Shown: piece after piece, positions 37,101 to 45,021 of the stretch | How positions within the stretch are numbered: position 1 is the stretch's first letter | Layout: each line of letters begins with the position of its first letter | From: CAZDDB01 sp963843285 | Lineage (GTDB): Bacteria; Acidobacteriota; HRBIN11; JAKEFK01 | Length of the DNA stretch: 64,000 bases | Assembly (NCBI GenBank): GCA_963843285.1 | Contig: CAWJJO010000010.1 | Coordinates: forward strand, 1 to 64,000 | Direction of reading: 5' to 3' | Program-made: the position numbers and the translations under genes | The notes under the pieces: model-generated | What the model was told of the DNA's origin: nothing | The model's database searches: none | What the model saw: the letters and a program-made list of their open reading frames with translations, nothing else

Positions 37101-40100
37101 TCCGGTCCACGTATCGTGAGGATATCGATCCACGCGCGAGACTGGTGAATACTCTGCTCTCAGAAAAGGAAGCTCTCTCCGCCGACACGTCATCCAGAAG
37201 CCACCTGAAGCTCGATCTGCGCGTACGAAGCCTGGGAGATTTTCAGATGAACAATAACCTGGGAAAAATTCAGGCAGGTTCGGACTTGAAGGTTACTGGA
37301 AGCCTGTATCAGCCGCGCGTCAGTGGAAGGATACGGGTTCGGGAAAGAAGCAGATTCTTTTTTGAAGGAAATGAGTTTGAAGTGCAGCGCGGCACTGTGG
37401 ATTTTTACGGAACTCGAACGATTACACCGGTTCTGGATGTTCAGCTTTACGCTGTTGTAACGGACGACAACACGAAGGATGAATACGAGATCACCATTCC
37501 TCTTTCGGGGCCCATCGACGATCTGGATGACCGTGACCCGATGTCTTCGCCCGCGCTGGATCCGAACCAGATTTACTTTCTATTACTGACCGGGCGAGTA
37601 GATGCGCAGCTCAGCCGCGCGTCTTCGCGCTTCTTTCAGCAGCAGCTCGCTTCCTACCTAGCAGGCCAAATGTTTTCAGACGTTCAGAAAAAACTTGCTC
37701 GCGCCTTCGGATTGGAACGTGTCGAGATCCAGCCCGAGCTGATTTCATCCGAAACGAAGCCGGGAGCAAAGATGGTTCTGGGAAAAGACTTCAGCTCTTC
37801 TCTGAGTCTGGTTTATTCCGTTTCGTTAACCGATAGCGAAGAGCAAACATGGGTCGCAAAGTATCGAATTCGAAGGAACCTCGATGTGCGTTTTGTGGAC
37901 CAGGACGACGGTACTTACACCGCCAACCTTCGCCATGCCGTGCGCTTCGGAAGAGGCAGTACCCTGCAGTCCCTTTATCGCAACATACCGAAAGTGCCTT
38001 TAAAGAAGATCCGATCGATTCAACTGGAGAACCACTCCGAACTTCCGGACAGCGAAGTTACAGATCGGCTAAAGATCAAGGCGGGAGATACGTATGATTT
38101 TTGGAAGCTTCAGGATCGCACAGAGCGGTTGAAGCAGGACTTGCAAGATGCGGGTTATCTTTTTGCTGCGGTTCGGATCCAGGAAACGGACGTCTCCACT
38201 TCTGAAATCTCGCTGAATATCGAAGTGAATCCGCGGAATCGCGGTGAGATGATTTTCAGCGGCAGCGAGGTCTCCAAAAAGCAGATCGATGAATACAAGA
38301 CACTCTGGCGCGAAGGTTTTTCGGAGGAAGCAGTGCTGGAACTGATCCGGGGAGACTTACTGCGCCAAAACCGGCTCAAGGGTTATCACCAGGTTGCTGT
38401 CAACAGAAAAACGGAAACGGCCAATGGCATTTCGCGTTATCACTTCGAGATCATTCCGGGTACGCTCTACGACCAGCCGAATATCGTGTACAAGGGAGCT
38501 CAGCAGTACACCGCCGAAGACCTCGCAAAGGATATGAAGCCTCTGTACAAATCGAGTGATGAAATGTACACAGAAGCCATCCACAATTTTCCCGCGTTTC
38601 AACGGAAGGTTTTAGCGCTGTTTGTCAAGAAAGGCTTCCTGGAAACGACGATAGAATCTGGGCCGGTGCGTTATGAAGAAAAAGGGATTGTTGAAAAAGA
38701 AGTGGAGATTGCCGAAGGGTCGCGCAGCCGCATCGCAGATATTGAAATAACGGGGGACGACGGTTTCCCGGTGGATTTGCAGGAAAAGCTGAAGCTGCAT
38801 GTGGGAAGCGTTTACGATTCACAGGCGTTTGCGGAGGACGAACTAACAATCAGCGAGTACTATGAGCAGCGAGGTTACCGGAATTTCCGTATGGAATCGG
38901 AAACAAGGAAAGAGGATCATAGTCCGAATCTGATCCTTTCCTATCGCCTGAATACGGGAGGAGTTGCAAAGATCGCCTCGATTCGAATCAACGGGAACGC
39001 ACAAACGGATCGGAGCGTGATCGAAAAGCGTCTGGGGTTGAAAGAAGGGGACGCGATCACTCATGAAAAGCTGGCCAATGCCCAGAAGAACCTTTACGAC
39101 TTGCGGATTTTTCATCAAGCAACGGTCCAGGCAAAAGAGACGAGCATTCCGAACCAGTATGATGTGGATGTTGATGTTACCGAGATGAAGCATTATGAGT
39201 TTGTTTACGGCATCCGCTACGATACGGAAAAAGGAATCGGGGTCGAAACGCAGCTTTCGGACTTGAGTTTGTTCGGGACTGCGGAGAGTCTTTCTCTTTA
39301 CGCAAGGGCAAATCGTGCGAACCAGTTGTTTCGAACGGTTTTTCATTCGCCGACGCTTTCGGGGTTAAAGTGGAAGACGCTGCTTTCCGCTTCTTATGAA
39401 ACGGGTGAACTGCTGCTAAGGGAAACGAATGGCTTCGGCCTGGCGGAAGGCCAGAGATATGACTTCAGTTTCCAGAGACAGCGCAATGTCTGGAAGCCGT
39501 TTATTCTTCTTACCAGCTATACGTTTGAATCGCTGAACATCCGGCCTCTTGCAACGCCGGAAACGCCTTTTGACGCGTTCAAAATCTCCCGCGTAGGCGC
39601 AACCTTTCTGGCGGATACGCGCGACGATCCCCTCAACGCCAGAAGAGGGAAATTCGTGTCTCTTGATTTTCAATATGCGCCTAAGTTTTTTGCATCCGAT
39701 GTTTCGTACGGGAAAAGCTATCTTCAGTACTACCAGTTCCGACCGGTGAAAAACATGATCTGGGCGTCTGCGATTCGCGCGGGATTTGCCACCTCACTCG
39801 GACCGCGCCTGATTACAGAACGCTTTCTAGCCGGTGGAAGTTACACGATTCGCGGATTTGAAAAAGACCGGGTGGGGCCGATGGACGCGTTCGGAAACCC
39901 GATCGGCGGAGAAGCGCTCCTGATTATCAATCAGGAACTGCGTTTCCCGATCTACAAGTGGTTCGGCGGCGCCGTTTTTTACGATGGCGGGAACGTGTAC
40001 AACAAGTGGCGCGATTTCAATCCGCTGGATCTGCGCCATTCGGTGGGCTTCGGTTTGCGCTTCGACAGTCCTTTCGGGGTGGCCAGACTGGATCTGGGAT

Positions 40101-40168
40101 TCAATCTTTTTCCGGAGGATGGTGAGCCGCGAAGGGTAATCCATTTCGGCTTGGGCCAGACTTTCTAG
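34136..40168 (+). CDS. TamB-TamA fusion: AsmA/TamB-like bridge joined to POTRA-Omp85 barrel
   Basis: One uninterrupted 2010-residue protein. Residues 8-28 are a single N-terminal membrane anchor. A long beta-rich TamB/AsmA-like groove follows, ending in the conserved DUF490 region (ALDPNQIYFLLLTGR, then FGLERVEIQPE) near residue 1270. About five POTRA-like domains follow (about 1290-1685, for example IRSIQLENHSELPDSEV and IASIRINGNAQTDRSVIEKR), then an Omp85/BamA-type barrel to the end (SYTIRGFEKDRVG; terminal GLGQTF). Canonical TamB and TamA are separate proteins. The chain should span inner to outer membrane and could serve barrel insertion or lipid transport. AAGGAGGG lies seven bases before ATG. 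Confidence 0.95.
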   Translation: MRRRVKVLTVIAAVLLGCPVLLVLLIQTSAFKSRLLTFVESYLSENYKIKVEAKSLNYNLYPLSIRVDGFHLYGGRSNEASFLRASNVQINLPYSAIWSDDVVIHSLVLDTPAIQPENLPNPDLPEKKEDTGTFRIEKIILTGGALTYSKFQLHDLKMDAQLEPNSIRLNSIYAKMDEMELTADGRVEDLSKTVYKFRYRVRGPAAAVSRLFPQVPPLTGEIRASGQAYGEAGGYKVDGVLNADAISVKGDGNIVANAQYKIDSTSTESPYQIHLTWKNLPLGLANTFAGDLPSITSMSNGNMDYYGTEDFWKGSGYLKMTLAQTGSRGLEPAGVLEGKLQGGAFQLEPTDIRIASSTIHLGGSLSDSSINMDVDAIIPRPSDFAALSPRLKSIPGSYRIESNLRGPYRNILVEASVHGESKELQLDATGSYALGAEKIQVNFLVDAQGQSINRFYPKAGMQGVLHIEGNATGIISHPVLAAKIQGTDLQTQNVVIGDLAADVNSDGKTVRMDAKFADYSTSAQATYRYVDHAYTLQADLNELKLEQFSSMLPPSAQGLTGVLSANIKANGNISRWQNSSAGVFIRNASFQREELKASIKEGSSFRLQSRKIQVDAGVLLTDGSLSIQGTVPLEERAAMDLRATGQADLKMLSLVTTKAEATGIVYVDLSLQGSRLHPAYNGSVRSENFSAALVPDGPKLAQANLQAQLSGEQLGIDTSGILNGSELKLKASIPLTEKPGEIHVSLDSFSLATLTSDSKVQGEVDLLVDARGTGIKPANWSGDLSITPSNLVVSGKEISADRPIRIHMDTGKAELMPVHLTAEEFLDIAAQGGVNFKTGEIHAKVRGATDLVILSTFTDSMQASGKLTADVDLGGNLTNPLFQGMVRVNEGVLRMIDSPILLERVELEAAVEKERIRIAKFTAEMGGGELKAGGEIILSNWAPESINITVNAKNVGTNYPEDLRSQMNADLVFTGSGQDYLLKGGIDIIRSTYREDIDPRARLVNTLLSEKEALSADTSSRSHLKLDLRVRSLGDFQMNNNLGKIQAGSDLKVTGSLYQPRVSGRIRVRERSRFFFEGNEFEVQRGTVDFYGTRTITPVLDVQLYAVVTDDNTKDEYEITIPLSGPIDDLDDRDPMSSPALDPNQIYFLLLTGRVDAQLSRASSRFFQQQLASYLAGQMFSDVQKKLARAFGLERVEIQPELISSETKPGAKMVLGKDFSSSLSLVYSVSLTDSEEQTWVAKYRIRRNLDVRFVDQDDGTYTANLRHAVRFGRGSTLQSLYRNIPKVPLKKIRSIQLENHSELPDSEVTDRLKIKAGDTYDFWKLQDRTERLKQDLQDAGYLFAAVRIQETDVSTSEISLNIEVNPRNRGEMIFSGSEVSKKQIDEYKTLWREGFSEEAVLELIRGDLLRQNRLKGYHQVAVNRKTETANGISRYHFEIIPGTLYDQPNIVYKGAQQYTAEDLAKDMKPLYKSSDEMYTEAIHNFPAFQRKVLALFVKKGFLETTIESGPVRYEEKGIVEKEVEIAEGSRSRIADIEITGDDGFPVDLQEKLKLHVGSVYDSQAFAEDELTISEYYEQRGYRNFRMESETRKEDHSPNLILSYRLNTGGVAKIASIRINGNAQTDRSVIEKRLGLKEGDAITHEKLANAQKNLYDLRIFHQATVQAKETSIPNQYDVDVDVTEMKHYEFVYGIRYDTEKGIGVETQLSDLSLFGTAESLSLYARANRANQLFRTVFHSPTLSGLKWKTLLSASYETGELLLRETNGFGLAEGQRYDFSFQRQRNVWKPFILLTSYTFESLNIRPLATPETPFDAFKISRVGATFLADTRDDPLNARRGKFVSLDFQYAPKFFASDVSYGKSYLQYYQFRPVKNMIWASAIRAGFATSLGPRLITERFLAGGSYTIRGFEKDRVGPMDAFGNPIGGEALLIINQELRFPIYKWFGGAVFYDGGNVYNKWRDFNPLDLRHSVGFGLRFDSPFGVARLDLGFNLFPEDGEPRRVIHFGLGQTF

Positions 40169-40175
40169 ATGAACA

Positions 40176-41066
40176 ATGCAACAAGCAATAACGATCCGCA
40201 ACGTTTCAGTCTGGAGCTCTATTACCGAGCTGTTCAAGGAAACTGTTGACGGATGGGTTGACGACAAGGCGCCGCGTCTTGGCGCAGCTCTGGCCTATTA
40301 CACCGTGTTCTCGCTTCCACCAATTCTCATTATCACCACCGCGATTGCGGGACTCGTGTTTGGACAGGACGCCGCACAAAATCAGATCATGCGGGAGATT
40401 GGCGGGCTAGTGGGCCCGGACACGGCGGAAGCAATTCAAAAAATCATCCTGAGCGCGAGGCATCCGGCTACAGGAATTATTGCAACTCTGAGCGGACTGG
40501 TTGTGCTGATGTTGGGCGCAGTCGGCGTTTTCGTTGAGCTTCAAGATGCGCTCAATACCATTTGGAGGGTGAAACCAAAACCAGGCCGCACTCTCTACTA
40601 CATCTTTCGCGACCGCTGGATCTCATTTTCGATGCTCGTGTCCACTGGCTTCCTGCTCCTTGTTTCGATGGTAATCAGCGCGGCATCCACAGCGTTTTCA
40701 GAGTACTTCGAATTCCTGCGTGTCGTATGGTTCATCGACTTTTCTGTCTCATTTTTCCTGACCACGCTGCTTTTTGCCATGATATTCAAAATACTTCCGG
40801 ATGTCCGGATGAAATGGAAATATGTGTGGCTCGGCGCGCTCGTAACGGCGATTCTGTTTACCGCAGGGAAAATTCTAATCGGTCTTTACCTTGGTAAAAG
40901 TGCCATTGCCTCCATCTGGGGCGCGGCAGGATCTGTCGTCATGATCCTTGTCTGGATTTACTACTCTTCACAAATCATCTTTTTCGGCGCCGAATTCATT
41001 CGCGCTTACATGCGAAGATCCGGCTTCCCCGTCGTTCCAACTTCCAATGCCGTTTCCATTGATTGA
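40176..41066 (+). CDS. YihY/UPF0761 (BrkB-type) inner membrane protein
   Basis: 296 residues with about six hydrophobic segments. Family marks: APRLGAALAYYTVFSLPPIL near the N-terminus, VFVELQDALNTIWRVKPKPG, SIWGAAGSVVMILVWIYYSS and QIIFFGAEFIRAY. The old RNase BN assignment for this family was mistaken. It starts seven bases after the TamB-TamA stop, so co-expression is likely, which would fit a part in envelope or lipid assembly; that link is inference. Confidence 0.88.
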   Translation: MQQAITIRNVSVWSSITELFKETVDGWVDDKAPRLGAALAYYTVFSLPPILIITTAIAGLVFGQDAAQNQIMREIGGLVGPDTAEAIQKIILSARHPATGIIATLSGLVVLMLGAVGVFVELQDALNTIWRVKPKPGRTLYYIFRDRWISFSMLVSTGFLLLVSMVISAASTAFSEYFEFLRVVWFIDFSVSFFLTTLLFAMIFKILPDVRMKWKYVWLGALVTAILFTAGKILIGLYLGKSAIASIWGAAGSVVMILVWIYYSSQIIFFGAEFIRAYMRRSGFPVVPTSNAVSID

Positions 41067-41067
41067 A

Positions 41068-41150
41068 GGGAGCGCCGGCTTTAGCCGCCATCGGAAAAAA
41101 ACAGGCTTCAGCCTGCGCTCTGCAGGCCGGAGGCCCGCGCTACAGCTAGG
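41068..41150. repeat. dispersed repeat with GCCGGCTTTAGCC and GCAGGC hairpins
   Basis: GGAGCGCCGGCTTTAGCC, ACAGGCTTCAGCCTGCGC and GCAGGCCGGAGGCCCGCG modules start one or two bases after the YihY stop codon. It resembles the segment at 33950-34010 in reverse. Confidence 0.65.
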
Positions 41151-41212
41151 AACAGGTTGCGTTGCAGTGCCGTAAGGAGAGTCCTATTATTGGGATGCCG
41201 AACGGAGGCGTC

Positions 41213-42322
41213 ATGCAATCGGGGAAAGCAACGAGCGAGGGAACAGAGCATTATAGAGCGCGGTTTGAGGGAGTGATTCCTGCAAGTCATTTTTCGGAGG
41301 TTCAGGGTCTTACGGTTTCTTCCATCGGTCTGGGAACTTACCTTGGTGAAGCGGACGAAGAAACGGATAAAGGATATGAGGAATCGGTCGAGTCGGCGCT
41401 CGGACGAGGATGCAACGTTCTGGATACTGCGATCAACTACCGTTTTCAGCGCAGTGAACGAAGCATCGGCGCAGCTTTCGAACGCGCCTGCAAGACCGGA
41501 ACAGTCAAGCGAGATGAAGTCGTGATCTCCACAAAGGGCGGCTTTATCAGCTTTGATGGACAGTACCCCGCAAATCCGTCCAGATACTTTCATGATGAGT
41601 TCGTAAAAACTGGAATCTGTAAAGAGGATGATCTGGTTGCCGGATGCCATTGCATGACGCCCGCGTATCTGGAAGATCAGCTTGGTCGGAGTCTTCAAAA
41701 TCTGCGGCTGGACTTCATCGATATTTACTTGATCCACAATCCGGAAACTCAATTGTCTGAAATCACGAGACAGGATTTTTTGCGTCGAATTCTCGCCGCA
41801 TTTCGGATGCTGGAGAAAAAAGTCTCCGAAGGAAAAATCCGTATGTACGGCTGTGCAACCTGGAATGGATTTCGTGAGCCTCAGAATTTACGATCGTATC
41901 TTTCGTTGGAAGAATTGATCGGACTGGCACGCGATGCCGGTGGAGAGGATCATCACTTTCGCGCCTTGCAGCTTCCGTACAATCTCGCCATGCCGGAAGC
42001 GTTTCTGATGAAAAATCAGAAATTCGGTTCGGAATCGGTTTCTTTGCTGGATGCTGCTGCCAGACAACGCATGCTTGTTCTTTGCAGCGGTTCTATCTTG
42101 CAGGGACAACTCTCCAGAAATCTGCCTGATTTCGTAACGAAATTCTTCAAAGGGCTGCGCACAGATGCGCACCGCGCTCTACAATTCGTTCGCTCCACTC
42201 CAGGTGTTTCTTCTGCACTGGTCGGAATGAGCAAGGTGAAACATGTGGAGGAGAATCTAAAACTGGCTTCTAATCCGCCGCTGTCCTATGAGGAAATGAA
42301 GGAGTTGTTTGTCGCTAGTTGA
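41213..42322 (+). CDS. Aldo/keto reductase
   Basis: 369 residues. Catalytic tetrad context: LDTAINYRFQRSERSIG (Asp, Tyr), VVISTKGGF (Lys), IDIYLIHNPETQ (His). A long insertion follows STKGGF (about residues 115-140), and the C-terminal helix region ALVGMSKVKHVEENL is intact. The ATG at 41213 is chosen for the GGAGG four bases upstream; ATG 41195 is possible. The function within the family is not known. Confidence 0.88.
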   Translation: MQSGKATSEGTEHYRARFEGVIPASHFSEVQGLTVSSIGLGTYLGEADEETDKGYEESVESALGRGCNVLDTAINYRFQRSERSIGAAFERACKTGTVKRDEVVISTKGGFISFDGQYPANPSRYFHDEFVKTGICKEDDLVAGCHCMTPAYLEDQLGRSLQNLRLDFIDIYLIHNPETQLSEITRQDFLRRILAAFRMLEKKVSEGKIRMYGCATWNGFREPQNLRSYLSLEELIGLARDAGGEDHHFRALQLPYNLAMPEAFLMKNQKFGSESVSLLDAAARQRMLVLCSGSILQGQLSRNLPDFVTKFFKGLRTDAHRALQFVRSTPGVSSALVGMSKVKHVEENLKLASNPPLSYEEMKELFVAS

Positions 42323-42402
42323 AAATTCTGTCTCTCAAATAGGTCATTTTGTACACGGGAGGTGCAAGATCCTACTCGAGCGACCTTTCGGCATGGTTCT
42401 TG

Positions 42403-42426
42403 TATAATATGAGCAGTAGTAGGAGG
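42403..42426 (+). promoter_or_regulatory. candidate -10 box and ribosome binding site
   Basis: TATAAT at 42403-42408 is a perfect -10 hexamer, but no good -35 is seen 17 bases upstream. AGGAGG at 42421-42426 fixes the start of the next gene at 42433. A transcript from this box would have a very short leader. Confidence 0.4.
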
Positions 42427-42432
42427 ACTCTG

Positions 42433-42762
42433 ATGAGAAAGAGTTCAACGTTTTGGGTAGTCTTGGCCGTGATTTTGATGAGTCAGGTCAGCTATGCCGG
42501 AGATGTTGTTTATACCCTTTGGGAAGATGATGGGGGCCAGTTCTGGGTGAGGATTCAAAACGATACCGATCGACCGATACGGGTGGAAAGCATTCTCATA
42601 GTTTTTTACGATCAGAAAGGGAAGCCTCTGGATCAGCGAAATATTCCGTGCAAAGGCAACTGCAAGTTGTCTCCGCACGATACTCGCGATTTCGGTCCAT
42701 ATGGTCCGCCTTCGGGGACTGAATCTGCCCGCGTCCGCAATGTAAAGTACGCTGTCGAGTAG
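42433..42762 (+). CDS. Small exported protein of unknown function
   Basis: 109 residues. AGGAGG six bases before the ATG, a clear signal peptide (FWVVLAVILMSQVSYA), then a short beta-rich domain with VVYTLWEDDGGQFWVRIQND, IRVESILIVFYDQKGKP and a Cys pair (IPCKGNCKLSP) that may form a disulfide. The fold could be Ig-like. No family is recognised. It stands alone. Confidence 0.65.
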   Translation: MRKSSTFWVVLAVILMSQVSYAGDVVYTLWEDDGGQFWVRIQNDTDRPIRVESILIVFYDQKGKPLDQRNIPCKGNCKLSPHDTRDFGPYGPPSGTESARVRNVKYAVE

Positions 42763-42856
42763 CGCCTATTTCGCGCAAATGCGCAAAGCCGTAAAAAGAA
42801 TTCACCACAAAGGCACAAAGGCGCGAAGACACGAAGCGGCGCAAACGTGAAAGGCA

Positions 42857-43156
42857 ATGACCTTCATTGATTGGTCAGACTCTGAAGGAATCGTTGCGCT
42901 TCTAATAGAGTTCGTAGCCGACGAAAGGAACGAATGTCTGCGAGATGCCAAACGGCAACAGTTCTTGGCAGATCTGTTGGTAGATCTCCGTGCGTTTGAG
43001 CAGCAATTCGCTACAGTTTCGGGGACGAACGCAATCAATGAGCTGCGAACTATTTACAATTCAATTGATCCGGAATTTAGAAGCGATCCAGCGATGGTTC
43101 ATTTCAAGGATTGTATCGAAGAACTTGAGCGTGTAGATAACCGCGGTACATCCTGA
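42857..43156 (+). CDS. Small hypothetical protein
   Basis: 99 residues, acidic and helical (EGIVALLIEFVADERNECLR, FLADLLVDLRAFEQQF). No signal peptide and no recognised domain. It begins just after a degenerate dispersed repeat (CACCACAAAGGCACAAAGGC near 42805). Codon use resembles flanking genes, so it is probably real, but the evidence is limited to a continuous frame. Confidence 0.5.
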   Translation: MTFIDWSDSEGIVALLIEFVADERNECLRDAKRQQFLADLLVDLRAFEQQFATVSGTNAINELRTIYNSIDPEFRSDPAMVHFKDCIEELERVDNRGTS

Positions 43157-43168
43157 CACTTTTTTAGC

Positions 43169-44008
43169 ATGGGAAGATCATCTGTCCTGCTCACATTCTT
43201 TCTCCCGACCTACATAGTCACGTGGAGTTTGTGGTTTGCGGCGAGCCTCACGCCGGCTGCGGGCCCGCACGATCTATTGATATTGCTCGGGACATTCACG
43301 CCCGGATTTATGGCGCTATGGCTGACAGGCAGGGCCGCCGGGCGCAGCGGCGTGGCTGCGTTGCTGCGGCGTCTGATCGATTGGCAAGTGCCTGCGCGCT
43401 GGTACGTATTTGCAGTGAGCTATTTCGCCATCGTCAAGCTGACCGTTGCGCTGCTGCATCGTGCCGCCACGGGCGCATGGCCGCGTTTTGGTAACGTTCC
43501 CTGGTACCTGATGCTCGCCGCGACTTTTGCGTCCACGATCGGGGGCGGTCAGACAGGTGAGGAGATCGGATGGCGTGGCTATGCATTACCGCGGCTTGCC
43601 GGGCGCTTCGGCCTTGGGGGCGCGAGCGTCCTGCTCGGCGTGGTGTGGGCGTGCTGGCACCTTCCTCTCTTCCTTCTGCTCGAATCCGACAAGTTCGGTC
43701 AGTCATTTCCAATCTACTTGCTCCAGGTGACGGCGCTATCGGTTGCGATGGCCTGGCTGTATGCGAATACTCGGGGCAGTTTGCTGCCGGTGATGCTGCT
43801 GCATGCCGCAGTGAACAATACGAAGGACATCGTTCCGTCGGCCGACCCCAGCGCCACGAATCCGTGGGCGCTAAGCCACTCACTCGTGGTCTGGCTTACG
43901 GTGGTTTTGCTCTGGTTGTGCGCGGGTTACTTCCTGATTCGAATGCGCAAGATGAGCATTGCGGAATGGGCGACCACAAGGATCGCCCCTACAGTTTTCG
44001 CACCGTGA
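43169..44008 (+). CDS. CPBP-family intramembrane metalloprotease-like protein
   Basis: 279 residues, about seven to eight membrane segments. Motif 1 is TGEEIGWRGYALPRL (Glu-Glu and Arg), motif 2 is WACWHLPLFLL (His), motif 3 is LLHAAVNNTKD. These are the catalytic/metal positions of CPBP (Rce1-like) proteases. The gene is clearly richer in GC than its neighbours, which suggests acquisition. The last codons (TTRIAPTVFAP) come from a dispersed repeat fragment, and the frame overlaps the convergent deaminase gene by 20 bases. Confidence 0.85.
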   Translation: MGRSSVLLTFFLPTYIVTWSLWFAASLTPAAGPHDLLILLGTFTPGFMALWLTGRAAGRSGVAALLRRLIDWQVPARWYVFAVSYFAIVKLTVALLHRAATGAWPRFGNVPWYLMLAATFASTIGGGQTGEEIGWRGYALPRLAGRFGLGGASVLLGVVWACWHLPLFLLLESDKFGQSFPIYLLQVTALSVAMAWLYANTRGSLLPVMLLHAAVNNTKDIVPSADPSATNPWALSHSLVVWLTVVLLWLCAGYFLIRMRKMSIAEWATTRIAPTVFAP

Positions 44009-44981
44009 CGCCGGCTTCTTTCAGCAACGCTAGAGACGTATCGCCAAGCGGATAATCGTGATTGTAGACAACTTCCATGATCCCGGCGTTGATGATCATC
44101 TTGGTGCAAAGCAGACAGGGGGAAAGAGTGCTGTAAAGCGAAGCTCCTTTGAGCGAAGTCCCGTGATACGCCGCCTGCGTAATTGCGTTTTCTTCGCCGT
44201 GCGAGCATAGGCATTCTTCCAGCGCCGTTCCGCTGGGCGCGAGTGAATTGCAACGAGGACAACCTCCTTCGTTACAGTTGGTGGTTCCCCGGGGCGTGCC
44301 GTTGTAACCGGTGGAAACAATCCTCCGGTCTTTTACGATCAACGCGGCGACTTTCCGTTTTACGCAGTTACTCCGGCTTGCCACAACCTGCGCAATCGAC
44401 ATGAAGTAATCATCCCAGCCGGGACGCGTAAACGTTTTCAAAACCTGCGTAACAATTACAGAAACACTGTTGTGCAGGTCTTCTAAAGTGCCGTCATTTT
44501 CGATTGTAAAATCGGCAAGCGCCTGACAATCCTCAATGCTTTGTTTATGCACAGAATGATTTTTGCTTTCAGCGCGTTCCTTTTCATCAAATTCTTCGAT
44601 TGTCTGAGGGTCGTTTTCCCGCTTCCGGTTTCTAATTCTTTCGAAGCGGACCGGCGCAGGAGCCTCGATGTTCAACAGCACAAAGTTACCCGCTTTTCTC
44701 AATGCCTGAATCTCAGCAGGATTCCGGATGGAATCTACGATGTAGTTCCGGTTTGGATCCAGCTTCTTCAAGATGCGCCGCGCCAATACGTCAGGGCCAA
44801 ACTGTTCGCGCAGCTCATTTCCGGTACGAATCAAATTGTCCCTAGTAATGGGAATCCCTTTGGATTCTAATTCCTCACGGATCGCGTCGGAGAGAGAGTA
44901 GTAATAGAAGCTTTTGTCTTTTAGAAAGGCTGCTACTTCCCCTTTGCCGGAAGCATTTTTGCCGGTTAATCCGATGATCAT
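43989..44981 (-). CDS. P-loop domain / dCMP deaminase fusion
   Basis: 330 residues. The N-terminal part (1-180) resembles a nucleotide kinase: GLTGKNASGKG at residues 4-14, a Walker A in which the final Ser/Thr is Gly. The C-terminal part is a zinc deoxycytidylate deaminase: His261 and Glu263 (SHGEENAI), Cys289 and Cys292 (SPCLLCTKM), and an extra Cys cluster CNEGGCPRC. Converting dCMP to dUMP feeds thymidylate synthesis. The same order of domains is known in yeast Dcd1 and in the AvcD antiviral deaminases, so a defence role is possible but unproved. The ATG at 44981 is chosen because longer frames overlap the upstream gene. Confidence 0.85.
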   Translation of the reverse strand: MIIGLTGKNASGKGEVAAFLKDKSFYYYSLSDAIREELESKGIPITRDNLIRTGNELREQFGPDVLARRILKKLDPNRNYIVDSIRNPAEIQALRKAGNFVLLNIEAPAPVRFERIRNRKRENDPQTIEEFDEKERAESKNHSVHKQSIEDCQALADFTIENDGTLEDLHNSVSVIVTQVLKTFTRPGWDDYFMSIAQVVASRSNCVKRKVAALIVKDRRIVSTGYNGTPRGTTNCNEGGCPRCNSLAPSGTALEECLCSHGEENAITQAAYHGTSLKGASLYSTLSPCLLCTKMIINAGIMEVVYNHDYPLGDTSLALLKEAGVTVRKL

Positions 44982-45021
44982 GGGAAGTGCAACGCGGAGA
45001 GCGCTGAATAGAAGATGTACA

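Noticed and set aside
40176..41066. Ribonuclease BN
   Set aside because: The family was once mislabelled so; the sequence is an integral membrane YihY protein with no nuclease motif.
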